DNA from: Desulfomicrobium baculatum DSM 4028
GTDB lineage: Bacteria > Desulfobacterota > Desulfovibrionia > Desulfovibrionales > Desulfomicrobiaceae
Direction: 5' to 3'
DNA: 64,000 bases
NCBI RefSeq assembly: GCF_000023225.1
Contig: NC_013173.1
Span: 2,172,501-2,236,500 of the forward strand
How positions within the stretch are numbered: position 1 is the first letter of the stretch; each line of letters opens with the position of its first letter. Position numbers and translations under genes: made by a program. This document shows positions 46,164 to 54,784 of the stretch, one piece after another. Below the pieces are notes generated by a model. It was not told where the DNA came from, did not search any database, and saw only the letters and a list, made by a program, of their open reading frames with translations.

Positions 46164-46768
46164 AAGGATCTCCTTATGGCGCGACGAAACAGGGCAAACG
46201 TTTGCGCAGCACCGCGAGTCATGCACTCCATATCGCCAAGCAAGAGCGCCTTGATGACCAGTCCCTGGACTGCGCCCACAAAAAGGGAGACCGCGACATC
46301 CGTGGGAATCGTGCTGTCCACCTCGCCACAGGCTTTGCCCTGCGCAAGCGTCCCGGCCAGGAGCTTTCCGTACTGCTCGATCAGGGCAGCCACGACGATT
46401 TTAGCCGGAGTGGATTCGGTTTTCTGGAGCTCTCCGAAGAGCATACGCGGAATCCCGGGATATTCAACGGCAAAGGCGATGTGGGCCATGAACATGGCCT
46501 CAAGAGCGGCAAGCGGACTAGCGGCGGTTTGGGCCGCCGTTGAAACACGCGCATACAATTCCGTGGCAACCCACTCCATGACCGCGCGCCAGATTTCGTC
46601 TTTACTGGAAAAATGCCGGAAGATACCGCCCTGGGACAAGCCCATGCGCGCCGCAATGGCCGTGGTCGTTATGTCCGCCGGATTCTGGACGGCGGCCAAT
46701 TCAAGCACCGCCTTGACGGCCATGCCCCGCCTTTCCTCCGCCGAGAGATATTTTGCTGCCTGATTCAT
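46160..46768 (-). CDS. TetR/AcrR-family transcriptional regulator
   Basis: A 202-residue dimeric repressor. The N-terminal helix-turn-helix is ITTTAIAARMGLSQGGIFRH followed by FSSKDEIWRAVMEWVATELY, as in the family. The C-terminal ligand domain has no distinguishing motif. It is the first gene of the leftward train and its stop overlaps the HlyD start, so it probably controls its own transcription together with the DevBCA-like exporter and perhaps the genes behind it. An inverted repeat at 46778-46803 lies immediately upstream. Confidence 0.9.
   Translation of the reverse strand: MNQAAKYLSAEERRGMAVKAVLELAAVQNPADITTTAIAARMGLSQGGIFRHFSSKDEIWRAVMEWVATELYARVSTAAQTAASPLAALEAMFMAHIAFAVEYPGIPRMLFGELQKTESTPAKIVVAALIEQYGKLLAGTLAQGKACGEVDSTIPTDVAVSLFVGAVQGLVIKALLLGDMECMTRGAAQTFALFRRAIRRSL
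46161..46178 (-). promoter_or_regulatory. Inverted repeat sequestering the HlyD ribosome-binding site
   Basis: CATAAGGA-ga-TCCTTATG (minus strand) has 8-bp perfect arms. The left arm holds the Shine-Dalgarno AAGGAG and the right arm runs into the start codon. A hairpin here could limit translation unless the upstream TetR gene is being read by ribosomes. Confidence 0.5.
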
Positions 46769-46777
46769 GATGTCTCC

Positions 46778-46803
46778 AAAGAAAGCGATTGATAACTTTC
46801 TTT
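46778..46803. promoter_or_regulatory. Candidate TetR operator
   Basis: AAAGAAAG (46778-46785) and CTTTCTTT (46796-46803) are perfect complements 10 bp apart, about 10 bp upstream of the TetR start codon. The position suits autoregulation. Confidence 0.55.
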
Positions 46804-47003
46804 TGGTTCCTTGTTCGAAGTTGTCAAGGGTCCAATTTTTCCGTTTGACCCATTACGAAGCACGGCAAGCACTGTTTTCCCGTAACGACGGTGACCGCCA
46901 ATAGAAACATCCGATCCATAATTCGCGAATCCATCAATTATCACGATTTGCATCCACTCCATGTTTCCAGCATATAAGGAAAAATTATTCTCCGGAGGTA
47001 ATG

Positions 47004-48281
47004 ATGACGCAGGAAGCTTATCGTGAAATGTGGGAAAATCTGAATCTGGACATCGCGGCCCATGACGGGCTCCTGGGCGTGCTCGGAAAATTTTACGGCG
47101 ACATCTACATGAGCCAGCAGGGACGGCTCAAAGGAATGGAATACCTGGATTTCGTGCTTTCGGAAGTGCACGGCCTGCGCATCAAGGAACTGCAGGATGC
47201 CAAGGCCCAGGGACGCAAGATCATCGGCACTTTCTGCGTGTTCGTGCCCGAAGAGCTGGCCCTGGCCCTGGACGCCGTTCAGGTCGGCCTGTGCGCAGGA
47301 GCCGATGCGGGCAAGGAAGCGGCCGAAACCCTGGTACCGCGCAACACCTGCGCATTGATCAAGTCCTTCATCGGCTTCAAACTGGCCCGGCTGTGCCCCT
47401 ACACCGAATCCTGCGACCTGATCGTCGGGGAAACCACCTGTGACGGCAAGAAAAAGGCCTATGAGGCCTTTGCCGAGCACGCGCCCATGTTCGTCATGGA
47501 AGTGCCGCAGACCAAGTCCCCCGCCGCCCGCGCCCTGTGGAAAGAGGAGATGCTGCGCTACATGGCCAGGCTTGAGGACCTGACCGGCAAGAAAGTCACC
47601 GCCGAAAAACTGGCCGAAGCCATCAAGACGGTCAACGCCCGCCGACGTGCCCTGCAGCGCCTGAACAGGCTGCGCGCCGCCGTGCCCACGCCCATCTCCG
47701 GCCGCGACGTGCTGCTCATCAATCAGGTCAGCTTCTACGATGATCCGGTCCGTTTCACCGCGTCCGTAAACACCCTGTGCGACCAGCTCGAAGAACGGAT
47801 CAAGGCCGGCGAAGGCGTGGCTCCGAAAGACGCGCCCCGGCTCATGCTCTCCGGCTGTCCCATGGCCGTGCCGAACTGGAAGCTGCCCTATGTCATCGAA
47901 AGCTCCGGGGCGGTCATCGTCGGCGAGGAGTCGTGCATCGGCACCCGCAACACCCGGGACCTGGTGGACGAGTCCGCCGGGACCCTGGAAGAGATGCTCG
48001 ACGCCCTGGCCGACCGCTACATGAAAATCGACTGCGCCTGTTTCACGCCCAATGACGAGCGTCTGGAAAACGTCGAAGCCATGGCCTCGGACCTGAAAGT
48101 CGACGGGGTCATCCAGTACGCCCTCATGTTCTGCCAGCCCTACGCCCATGAAGGCATCAAGGTGGAGAAGCGGCTGACTGCGGCCGGCATCCCGAGCATG
48201 TCCCTGGAGACGGACTATTCCATGGAGGATGTGGAGCAATTGAAGACCCGCGTCGAAGCCTTCCTGGAAACCGTGAAATGA
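47004..48281 (+). CDS. 2-hydroxyacyl-CoA dehydratase-like double-cubane cluster protein (HgdB/YjiM family)
   Basis: A protein of about 425 residues of the HgdB/benzoyl-CoA reductase superfamily. Cysteines likely to hold the Fe-S cluster lie in LVPRNTCALIKSF, LCPYTESCDLIVGETTCDGK and MLSGCPM...GEESCIGTRN, with the C-terminal CACFTPN. Single-subunit members with their own activator are the double-cubane cluster proteins that catalyse difficult two-electron reductions with ATP. It is coupled by a 4-nt overlap to the HgdC-like activator. GGAGG (46994-46998) is 2 nt before ATG 47001 and 5 nt before ATG 47004; the second is preferred. Confidence 0.9.
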   Translation: MTQEAYREMWENLNLDIAAHDGLLGVLGKFYGDIYMSQQGRLKGMEYLDFVLSEVHGLRIKELQDAKAQGRKIIGTFCVFVPEELALALDAVQVGLCAGADAGKEAAETLVPRNTCALIKSFIGFKLARLCPYTESCDLIVGETTCDGKKKAYEAFAEHAPMFVMEVPQTKSPAARALWKEEMLRYMARLEDLTGKKVTAEKLAEAIKTVNARRRALQRLNRLRAAVPTPISGRDVLLINQVSFYDDPVRFTASVNTLCDQLEERIKAGEGVAPKDAPRLMLSGCPMAVPNWKLPYVIESSGAVIVGEESCIGTRNTRDLVDESAGTLEEMLDALADRYMKIDCACFTPNDERLENVEAMASDLKVDGVIQYALMFCQPYAHEGIKVEKRLTAAGIPSMSLETDYSMEDVEQLKTRVEAFLETVK

Positions 48282-49054
48282 CGGTTCTGGGCATCGACAT
48301 CGGCTCCCGCTCCATCGAAGTGGTGGCCATGCGGCAGGGCAAGGTGGTGGAAAAGCGTCAGGCTCCCACCACCTTCAATCCCGTTAAGCAGGTAATGGAC
48401 CTTCTGAGCGGCCTTGACGCCCACCTAGCGGTGGCCACGGGCTACGGGCGCAAGCTGGTGCAGGAACTGGACCTGGGCTTTCCGGTTGAGACCATCACCG
48501 AAATAAAGGCCCACGGCCTGGGCGCGCACCATCTTTTCCCGGCGGGCCGGACCGTGCTCGACATCGGCGGCCAGGACACCAAAGCCCTGTCCCTTTTGCC
48601 CAGCGGCCGGGTCGGCAAATTCGAAATGAACGATCGCTGCGCGGCAGGCACGGGAAAATTCCTGGAATACACGGCCCAGATCTTCCAGATTCCGGTCCAG
48701 GACTTCGGGAATTACGCCCTTGGCGGCGACAAGCCGCCCATCATCAATTCCATGTGCACGGTCTTCGCCGAGACCGAGGCCACGTCCCTCATGGCCCAGG
48801 GCGTACGTCCCGAAAACATCGCCCTCGGCCTGCACCTGTCCATCGCACGGCGCACGGCCAACATGCTCGGCCGCGTGGGTCTTGTCCTCCCGCTCATCTT
48901 CGTCGGCGGCGTGGCCCACAACCCCTGCATGCGCCGCCTGCTTGCCGAGCAGACAGGCACCGCGCCCGGCGAAACCCTGTTCATCCCCGACGAACCGGAC
49001 ATGACCGGAGCCCTAGGCGCGGCGCTGTGGTCCGAGACACTGGCTTCCGGCTGA
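48278..49054 (+). CDS. ATP-dependent activator (HgdC/YjiL family, BadF-type ATPase)
   Basis: A 258-residue ASKHA-fold ATPase that donates high-energy electrons to the HgdB-type partner. Phosphate 1 motif LGIDIGSRSIEVV, cluster-ligand cysteines in FEMNDRCAAGTGKFLEY and NSMCTVFAETEATSL (the [4Fe-4S] shared by the homodimer), and adenosine motif VFVGGVAHNPCMRRLLAEQ are visible (LPLIFVGGVAHNP in the sequence). The start overlaps the end of the upstream gene by 4 nt. The reaction of the pair is unknown; acyl-CoA dehydration or reduction of small molecules are candidates. Confidence 0.9.
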   Translation: MTVLGIDIGSRSIEVVAMRQGKVVEKRQAPTTFNPVKQVMDLLSGLDAHLAVATGYGRKLVQELDLGFPVETITEIKAHGLGAHHLFPAGRTVLDIGGQDTKALSLLPSGRVGKFEMNDRCAAGTGKFLEYTAQIFQIPVQDFGNYALGGDKPPIINSMCTVFAETEATSLMAQGVRPENIALGLHLSIARRTANMLGRVGLVLPLIFVGGVAHNPCMRRLLAEQTGTAPGETLFIPDEPDMTGALGAALWSETLASG

Positions 49055-49236
49055 CCGCGTCTGCGCAGGGATCATCATGAACGACCGGGACCGGACTGCG
49101 GCCCCGCTTTAGTGCTCGGAACAGCTGGATATTGCCGGAGGCCTGAGACATCAATCGAGCGATTCGATTGCAATGCACCAAACGCATAGAATTTTTCATT
49201 TTGACAGCCGGATTCGAAAACGATCACTGTGTCCGC

Positions 49237-50034
49237 ATGGGTATGAAAGTTGAACAGATTCTTGAGCAGGGTTCCGGAGCCCAGAATGAAGACTATCTGA
49301 TCTCGGAACACGATGTCTTTGGCGTGTTTGACGGCTCGACGAGCCTGGACGGAGCCTTTTTTGGCGACGGCCGGAGCGGCGGAGCCATGGCGTCATCCAT
49401 CGCGGGCCGGGCGTTTCTGGGAGGTTCGGAGCCACTGACCGGACTCGGGGCCTTGGCCAACGACTCCATCAGGGCGCAGATGGAACTTTGCGGGGTTGAT
49501 TTTTCCAGACGGTGCGGCCTGTGGAGCACCAGTGCCGCCGTCGTGCGCCTGAGAAACGGCGTCATCGAATGGTTCCAGACAGGGGATTCGCAAGTCGTCT
49601 TCATCGGCCAGGATGGTAACCACAGGGTCGCGACCAGACGCGAAGACCACGACTTCCCCACCTTGAGCCTGATCAGGGAGAAAGGGCGCCATCACCCAGA
49701 GGTGCGAAAACTCGTGGAAACGATCCGGCAGGACATGAACCGCAGCTATGGAGTGCTGAACGGGGAGCGAGAGGCGGTGGATTTTTTCCGCACGGGAATG
49801 GAAGATGCCCGTAACATAAAGACCGTGCTGATCTTCACGGACGGACTGGATGTCCCCTGCCCGGCCCCCAAAAAATACAAGGACTTTTCATGCCTTGTCG
49901 ACATGGCCTGCGAACTGGGGCTCGAAGGTCTGCGCGATCATGTGCGCAGTCAGGAGGCAGCCGACCCCGACATGAAACGGTATCCGCGCTTCAAGAAACA
50001 TGACGACATCGCAGCCATCGCCATTCATCTCTAG
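49237..50034 (+). CDS. PP2C-like protein serine/threonine phosphatase
   Basis: About 265 residues. N-terminal QNEDYLISEHDVFGVFDGSTSLDG is the PP2C motif pair with metal-binding Asp residues (NEDY, GVFDGST). SAAVVRLRNGVIEWFQTGDSQVVFI is the Asp-containing GDS motif. IFTDGLDVPC is the late TDG motif, and KKHDDIAAIAI the final DD metal site. Probably a cytoplasmic Mn/Mg-dependent phosphatase. The start is uncertain between ATG 49237 and ATG 49243, as neither has a good Shine-Dalgarno sequence; a further upstream TTG (49168) is rejected. It is convergent with the histidine kinase. Confidence 0.82.
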   Translation: MGMKVEQILEQGSGAQNEDYLISEHDVFGVFDGSTSLDGAFFGDGRSGGAMASSIAGRAFLGGSEPLTGLGALANDSIRAQMELCGVDFSRRCGLWSTSAAVVRLRNGVIEWFQTGDSQVVFIGQDGNHRVATRREDHDFPTLSLIREKGRHHPEVRKLVETIRQDMNRSYGVLNGEREAVDFFRTGMEDARNIKTVLIFTDGLDVPCPAPKKYKDFSCLVDMACELGLEGLRDHVRSQEAADPDMKRYPRFKKHDDIAAIAIHL

Positions 50035-50037
50035 CCG

Positions 50038-51342
50038 TCACTTGTCTTCCAGAGCCTGCCTGTAAACAACCGCGCGGGAGGGCGTGAACGAAACCTTGAA
50101 ACACGTTCCAGTCTCCTGATCGCTCGTCGAGGAAATATTCCAGCCATTGTGCTCGCAAATGCGCTTCACCAGCGACAGTCCGAGCCCCAAACCCTCACCC
50201 CTTGCGGCTGACCCGCGCACGAAAGGCTGGAAAATGCGTTCCTGTTCATGGGCGGGAATCCCCATGCCCGTGTCCTCGATGCGAAATCCATCATGTTCCA
50301 GGACGAGACGCACCGTGCCCTGGGCCGTATAGTGCAACGCGTTCCGCAGCAGGTTTGCCATTACCGTGCGCAGGAAGGTCGGGTTGTGACCTGCCTTGTC
50401 CGTCCCCTCGTCGATGAGTTCAAAATCAAGTCCCTTGGCGTGGATCGCCGCTTCCCAGAGTTCCGCTTGTTCCCGTGCGACATCCGCCAAAGTGACCGTT
50501 TCCGCCTCCGTGCCATCGACCGGGCCTGATCGGGCGAGCATGAGAAATGTCCGGACCAGGTCGTTCATGTCCCGTGCAGCCCGAGCGATGCGTTTAATCT
50601 GCTCGCGTTGACCATCATGCAGCTGGTTTTCGAGCAGCAGCTCGCACGATGTCGAGATGACCATCAGCGGCGTACGCAGTTCATGACTGACGTCGCTGGT
50701 GAAGAGGCGCTCGCGTTCGATGGACCGCCGGAGTTGCCCGAGGGTGCTGTCGAAGGCGGCCGCCAAGTGCCCGATCTCGTCATCCGCATAGTCCAGGGCC
50801 AGAGGGGCCGTGCGGGTGGCAAGCTGGTCGCGGTGCCGGACTTGTCCGGCGAGCCGGGCGACCGGCTCCATAACCTGCCTGGCCATGATCGCGCCCAGCC
50901 CCCAGGCACAGACGATGGATAACAGAAAACCCGCCAGGACTACCGAGAAGAGAATCTCCTCCCGGTCCTCGAATTCCTGCTGCTCCTGCAGGAGCACGTA
51001 TCGAACCCCGTTTATCTCTGTCAGATAGACGTAGGCCGCTTCGTTCTCATCCTCGATCTCCGTGAGTCCCTCGGAAAATTCCGCGAAGCGTTCCGGGATC
51101 GGGTGCACGGCTGAGTTCGATGCAAAGAAACGGGTTCGGGCGTCGAGCCGTGGAGCCCTGCCCGCCTTGATATCCTCATGGAGCACCAGGCTCAGTTTGC
51201 CGTGCAGCTCCTTTGTGATGAGCTGGTCTTCGACAAAATGGACGACACCTACAATCCCGAGGGAAAAAGAGCCGCTGACGAGCACCGTCATGAGCACGAA
51301 GGCGGTGACTATGCGCTGGGAGAAGGGAAGCCTAGAGGTCAT
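50038..51342 (-). CDS. Sensor histidine kinase
   Basis: A 434-residue kinase. TM1 is at about 12-35, the periplasmic sensor region spans about 36-150, then TM2 (EEILFSVVLAGFLLSIVCAW), HAMP (about 175-225), HisKA with the phospho-acceptor His in TSDVSHELRTPLMVISTS, and HATPase with NLLRNALHYTAQG, DTGMGIPAHEQERIF and GLGLGLSLVKRICEHNG. It overlaps the upstream response-regulator gene by 11 nt, so the two form a classical two-component pair. The signal is unknown. The neighbouring LtaS-like gene, divergent from the regulator, suggests envelope or antimicrobial-peptide sensing. Confidence 0.9.
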   Translation of the reverse strand: MTSRLPFSQRIVTAFVLMTVLVSGSFSLGIVGVVHFVEDQLITKELHGKLSLVLHEDIKAGRAPRLDARTRFFASNSAVHPIPERFAEFSEGLTEIEDENEAAYVYLTEINGVRYVLLQEQQEFEDREEILFSVVLAGFLLSIVCAWGLGAIMARQVMEPVARLAGQVRHRDQLATRTAPLALDYADDEIGHLAAAFDSTLGQLRRSIERERLFTSDVSHELRTPLMVISTSCELLLENQLHDGQREQIKRIARAARDMNDLVRTFLMLARSGPVDGTEAETVTLADVAREQAELWEAAIHAKGLDFELIDEGTDKAGHNPTFLRTVMANLLRNALHYTAQGTVRLVLEHDGFRIEDTGMGIPAHEQERIFQPFVRGSAARGEGLGLGLSLVKRICEHNGWNISSTSDQETGTCFKVSFTPSRAVVYRQALEDK

Positions 51343-52015
51343 CGGTATTCTCCGCCAGACGGTATCCGATGCCATGCACCGTGTGCAGCAGCGGCGAGTC
51401 GAAGGACTTGTCCACGACCTGGCGCAACTGATGAATATGGCTACGCAGGCTGTCGCTATCAGGACAGTTATCCCCCCAAAGCTCCCGCTCCAGTTCCTCG
51501 CGACGGACCACGGCGGGGCTTTTTTTCATCAGAATCTCCAGAAGCCTCAGCCCGAAGGGATGCGGCCTGAGCGTCCGCCCCGCGCGTCGCACCTGGAGGG
51601 TCTCCACGTCGAAGGCGAGGTCGCCGACCCGCAGCTCATGGACCCTGCTCCCCTTGGCCCGGCGCAGCACGGCCTGGATGCGCGCGTGGAGTTCGGACAG
51701 GGCGAAAGGCTTGACGAGATAGTCGTCGGTGCCGGTGTTGAACCCCTGGATGCGATCGTCCAGCGTGTCGCGGGCAGTGAGCATGATGACCGGAATATCA
51801 AGCTTGGCGTCCTCGCGCAGCCGCTTGCAGATCTGGTAGCCGTCGATGCCGGGCAGCATGACGTCCAGCACGATCAGGTCGTAGGCGTGGGTGACGGCCA
51901 GGTGCAAACCTCCGAGCCCATCCTGCGCGCAATCGACAGTGTAACCCTTGAGCTGGAGATAATCGAGCACGTTGGCGAGGATGTCGGAATTGTCTTCAAC
52001 GATCAGGATGCGCAT
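51332..52015 (-). CDS. OmpR/PhoB-family response regulator
   Basis: A 227-residue regulator. The receiver domain (1-118) contains the acidic pair VEDN, the phospho-acceptor in DLIVLDVMLPGIDG and the Lys in YLVKPFALSEL. The C-terminal winged-helix trans_reg_C domain (about 130-222) includes RRAGRTLRPHPFGLRLLEIL and DSDSLRSHIHQLRQVVDKSF. It is translationally coupled to the kinase. It probably binds the 105-bp divergent region before the LtaS-like gene. Confidence 0.92.
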   Translation of the reverse strand: MRILIVEDNSDILANVLDYLQLKGYTVDCAQDGLGGLHLAVTHAYDLIVLDVMLPGIDGYQICKRLREDAKLDIPVIMLTARDTLDDRIQGFNTGTDDYLVKPFALSELHARIQAVLRRAKGSRVHELRVGDLAFDVETLQVRRAGRTLRPHPFGLRLLEILMKKSPAVVRREELERELWGDNCPDSDSLRSHIHQLRQVVDKSFDSPLLHTVHGIGYRLAENTDDL

Positions 52016-52120
52016 GCGGCGAGCCTTGTTTTGGGGGTTTCACGAATTTTTCACGCCAACGCGACAATCGATTCACGTCCTGGCGGGTAGAGAGGGGACC
52101 GACAACATGGAGGAATGCAC

Positions 52121-54121
52121 ATGTCCCTTTCACGATATGCCCAGGTGCGCTGTTTGGCCATCATCTTGGGCGCCTGGTTGATCATTTTTTTTCTGACCCG
52201 CCTCGTCTTGCTGGCAAGTCACTTTGGAGATGTCAATACGACTTTGTTCGGTGTTCTGAGCATCTTCGGGCTCGGTCTGGTCCATGATCTGAGTTTCCTC
52301 AGCTATGCGGCGCTACCCGTGGTCTTGTATCTTGTCCTTTGTCCCGCAACAATCTGGCGACGCCGATGGCACCAAAGACTGTTGCGCAGCCTGGTCGGGT
52401 TCAGTCTCTTCGTCATGCTCTTCACGGCCGTTTCGGAATGGATGTTCTGGGACGAGTTTGGGGTGCGCTTCAATTTCATCGCCGTCGATTATCTTGTTTA
52501 TTCCACCGAGGTCATCAACAATATATTGGAATCGTATCCCGTCTATCCCCTTTTGGCGGTGCTGGTCGTAATCTCGGCGGTCGGGGTTGTCGTGTCGGGC
52601 CAGGTGGTCGATCAGGCTCTCGGGGCACCCCTCTTGTCGCGGCGCGGGCGCGGGCTTCTGTTCGCAGCGGTCGCCGGAGTATGTCTGCTCGTGACCGCCG
52701 CCGTGGGGCAGGACTTCACCAGCGACGGAAACACCGTACGGCGCGAACTTGCAGGCAATGGTCCTTTTCAGTTTTTCGCAGCGTTCCGCAATAACGAACT
52801 GGACTACTCTCAACTCTACGCCACATTGCCCGATGAGGATCTCGGCGGTTTGCTCCGCCAGGAAGTGGCCGAACCCAATGCCCGCTTCATGAGTGCGGAC
52901 CCCCTTGATATCCGCCGCGACATCGACAACTCAGGGTCGTTCAGACGGCTCAACGTCATTCTGGTCACGGTCGAGAGCTTGAGCGCGAAATACCTCGGGT
53001 GTTTCGGCGACTCCCGAAACTTGACACCGAATCTGGACCGCTTGCGCCAGGATAGCCTGTTTTTCAGCAATTTCTACGCAACCGGCACGCGTACGGACCG
53101 AGGCTTGGAGGCCATCACCCTGTCCATGCCTCCGACCCCGGGACGATCCATCGTCAAACGCCTCGGCCGGGAAAGCGGATACGCCAGCCTGGGCAGGCAA
53201 CTGGAGGCGCAGGGCTACGACAGCGTCTTTCTGTACGGCGGACGCGGCTATTTCGACAACATGAACGCGTTCTTCGGCGGCAACGGATACCGTATCATCG
53301 ACCAGAGCAGCGTCCCCGAGGAGGAGATAACTTTCAAAAACGCCTGGGGCATGTGCGACGAGGACCTGTACAGCCAGGCGCTGCGGCAGGCGGACATCGA
53401 CCACGCCGTGGGCAAACCGTTTTACTTCCAGCTCATGACCACATCGAATCACCGTCCCTTCACCTATCCCGAGGGCCGCATCGACATTCCTTCGGGATAT
53501 GGCCGGGAAGGCGCTGTCAAATACACGGACTACTCCATCGGAGAATTCATGGAACAGGCGCGGCGAAGACCCTGGTTTGAAAAAACGATTTTCGTCTTTG
53601 TCGCCGACCATACGGCGGGGAGCGCAGGCAAGGAAGACCTGCCGGTTGCCAAGTATCATATTCCCTTGTTCATCTTCTCGCCCAACTTACTCAAAGCGCA
53701 GGAGGTTTCGGTGCTCGCCAGCCAGATCGACCTGGCCCCGACCCTGCTTGGCCTCTTGAATCTGGATTACACATCGACTTTTTTTGGACGCAACGTATTG
53801 CGCGACGATGTTGCTTCAGGACGGGCGCTGATCGGAAACTACCAGCATCTTGGTCTGTTTGATGGTCAGAACCTTGCGATTTTGAGCCCTCGTCAGGGCA
53901 TGCGACGCCATGACGACGCGCTGGGGCTGAGCGACGAATCCGGCGACAGTGTCGCCGATCCGCTGATGCGGCGCGATATTGCGTATTACCAAGGTGCCAG
54001 CCACGCATTCAAGGCAGGTCTGCTCCGTTGGCAAAGCAATGGTTTGAAAGAGATTGGCGAAAAAAATTCAAATCTATCTCACTCCGTTCCAGTATCACCC
54101 CGAACCCGTCCGGAGAGTTGA
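52121..54121 (+). CDS. LtaS-family phosphoglycerol transferase-like sulfatase (membrane)
   Basis: A protein of about 666 residues. The N-terminal five-helix membrane domain spans about 1-210, followed by a periplasmic sulfatase/alkaline-phosphatase-fold domain. Motifs: VTVESLSAKYLGCFGDSRNL with the Asp-Glu metal ligands, FYATGTRTDRGLEAITLSMP with the Thr nucleophile position, FVFVADHTAGS with the DH metal site, and KYHIPLFIFSP. The family transfers glycerol phosphate or related groups onto cell-surface polymers. ATG 52121 is preferred over ATG 52115 because GGAGG (52109-52113) is 7 nt from the former and 1 nt from the latter. Its stop shares one base with the start of the following pseudogene. 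Confidence 0.88.
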   Translation: MSLSRYAQVRCLAIILGAWLIIFFLTRLVLLASHFGDVNTTLFGVLSIFGLGLVHDLSFLSYAALPVVLYLVLCPATIWRRRWHQRLLRSLVGFSLFVMLFTAVSEWMFWDEFGVRFNFIAVDYLVYSTEVINNILESYPVYPLLAVLVVISAVGVVVSGQVVDQALGAPLLSRRGRGLLFAAVAGVCLLVTAAVGQDFTSDGNTVRRELAGNGPFQFFAAFRNNELDYSQLYATLPDEDLGGLLRQEVAEPNARFMSADPLDIRRDIDNSGSFRRLNVILVTVESLSAKYLGCFGDSRNLTPNLDRLRQDSLFFSNFYATGTRTDRGLEAITLSMPPTPGRSIVKRLGRESGYASLGRQLEAQGYDSVFLYGGRGYFDNMNAFFGGNGYRIIDQSSVPEEEITFKNAWGMCDEDLYSQALRQADIDHAVGKPFYFQLMTTSNHRPFTYPEGRIDIPSGYGREGAVKYTDYSIGEFMEQARRRPWFEKTIFVFVADHTAGSAGKEDLPVAKYHIPLFIFSPNLLKAQEVSVLASQIDLAPTLLGLLNLDYTSTFFGRNVLRDDVASGRALIGNYQHLGLFDGQNLAILSPRQGMRRHDDALGLSDESGDSVADPLMRRDIAYYQGASHAFKAGLLRWQSNGLKEIGEKNSNLSHSVPVSPRTRPES

Positions 54122-54686
54122 TGTCTGCACCCTGTCTTCGTTCGACGGCCTTGTTGGGCGGCTTGCTTGGCCTATTGATTCTGCTTTATGCTGGGATATT
54201 CGCCCATCGGGCCGTGCTGGGCGTGGATATAATGGAGGCCCGCAACCTCATCACGGCAAGGAACACATCCCGCCATGGGTTTCGCCGGACATCCCGGAAC
54301 GCCATACGGCTGATGAAAAGGAGCTCATGCAAATTTTTGAAGATCTGAACATAGATTACGCTATGGCCGCAGACTTTCATGGCTATAACCGGACGCGTCT
54401 GCGCGGGGTGGAATATATCATCACTGGCGGTGGAGGGGAACGGTTGCACGAATCTCAAGGGCGACAATTTCATCATGCCATAGCCTTGACTGTTGGAATG
54501 AACATGGTTTCGGAACGAATTCTGCCAGCATCTGCGCATTTTGATTTTAAAGAATGGATAGATATGAATTCCATTGCTTATATCGGTCCATTTTTGCTTG
54601 ACCATTCTTTTTTTATTGTAATAGGAAATATTAGTATAATTATATTTTTGATAATCTTATATAAAAAAAAAAAAAATAAATGCTGA
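54121..54686 (+). pseudogene. Decayed metallophosphatase-like gene
   Basis: ATG 54121 (TGATG overlap with the sulfatase gene) opens a membrane anchor (LLGGLLGLLILLYAGIFAHR) and a few more residues, then the frame is lost near 54250. A second frame then resumes with HIPPWVSPDIPERH, KELMQIFEDLNIDYAMAADF, HGYNRTRLRGVEYIITGGGG, the C-terminal half of a calcineurin-like phosphoesterase, and ends with a hydrophobic segment at about 54570-54665. The middle of the domain, with most metal ligands, is missing. This is best explained by an internal deletion plus frameshift. The late part is AT-rich (poly-A at 54660-54675). Confidence 0.7.
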
Positions 54687-54784
54687 AATTGGCTAAATGA
54701 TATGGATCTACACATCACATTAAACGCTAACCTCAACTCAAGCAACAAACGACATCGAGGCCATCGCCATACAGTTCTGAGGTT

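Noticed and set aside
44994-46763. A 589-residue frame antisense to the HlyD and TetR genes
   Set aside because: Shadow of well-supported genes on the other strand; no start signal and no recognisable domain.
46941-48239. Long frame antisense to the HgdB-like gene
   Set aside because: Composition is a reverse-complement artefact of the real gene.
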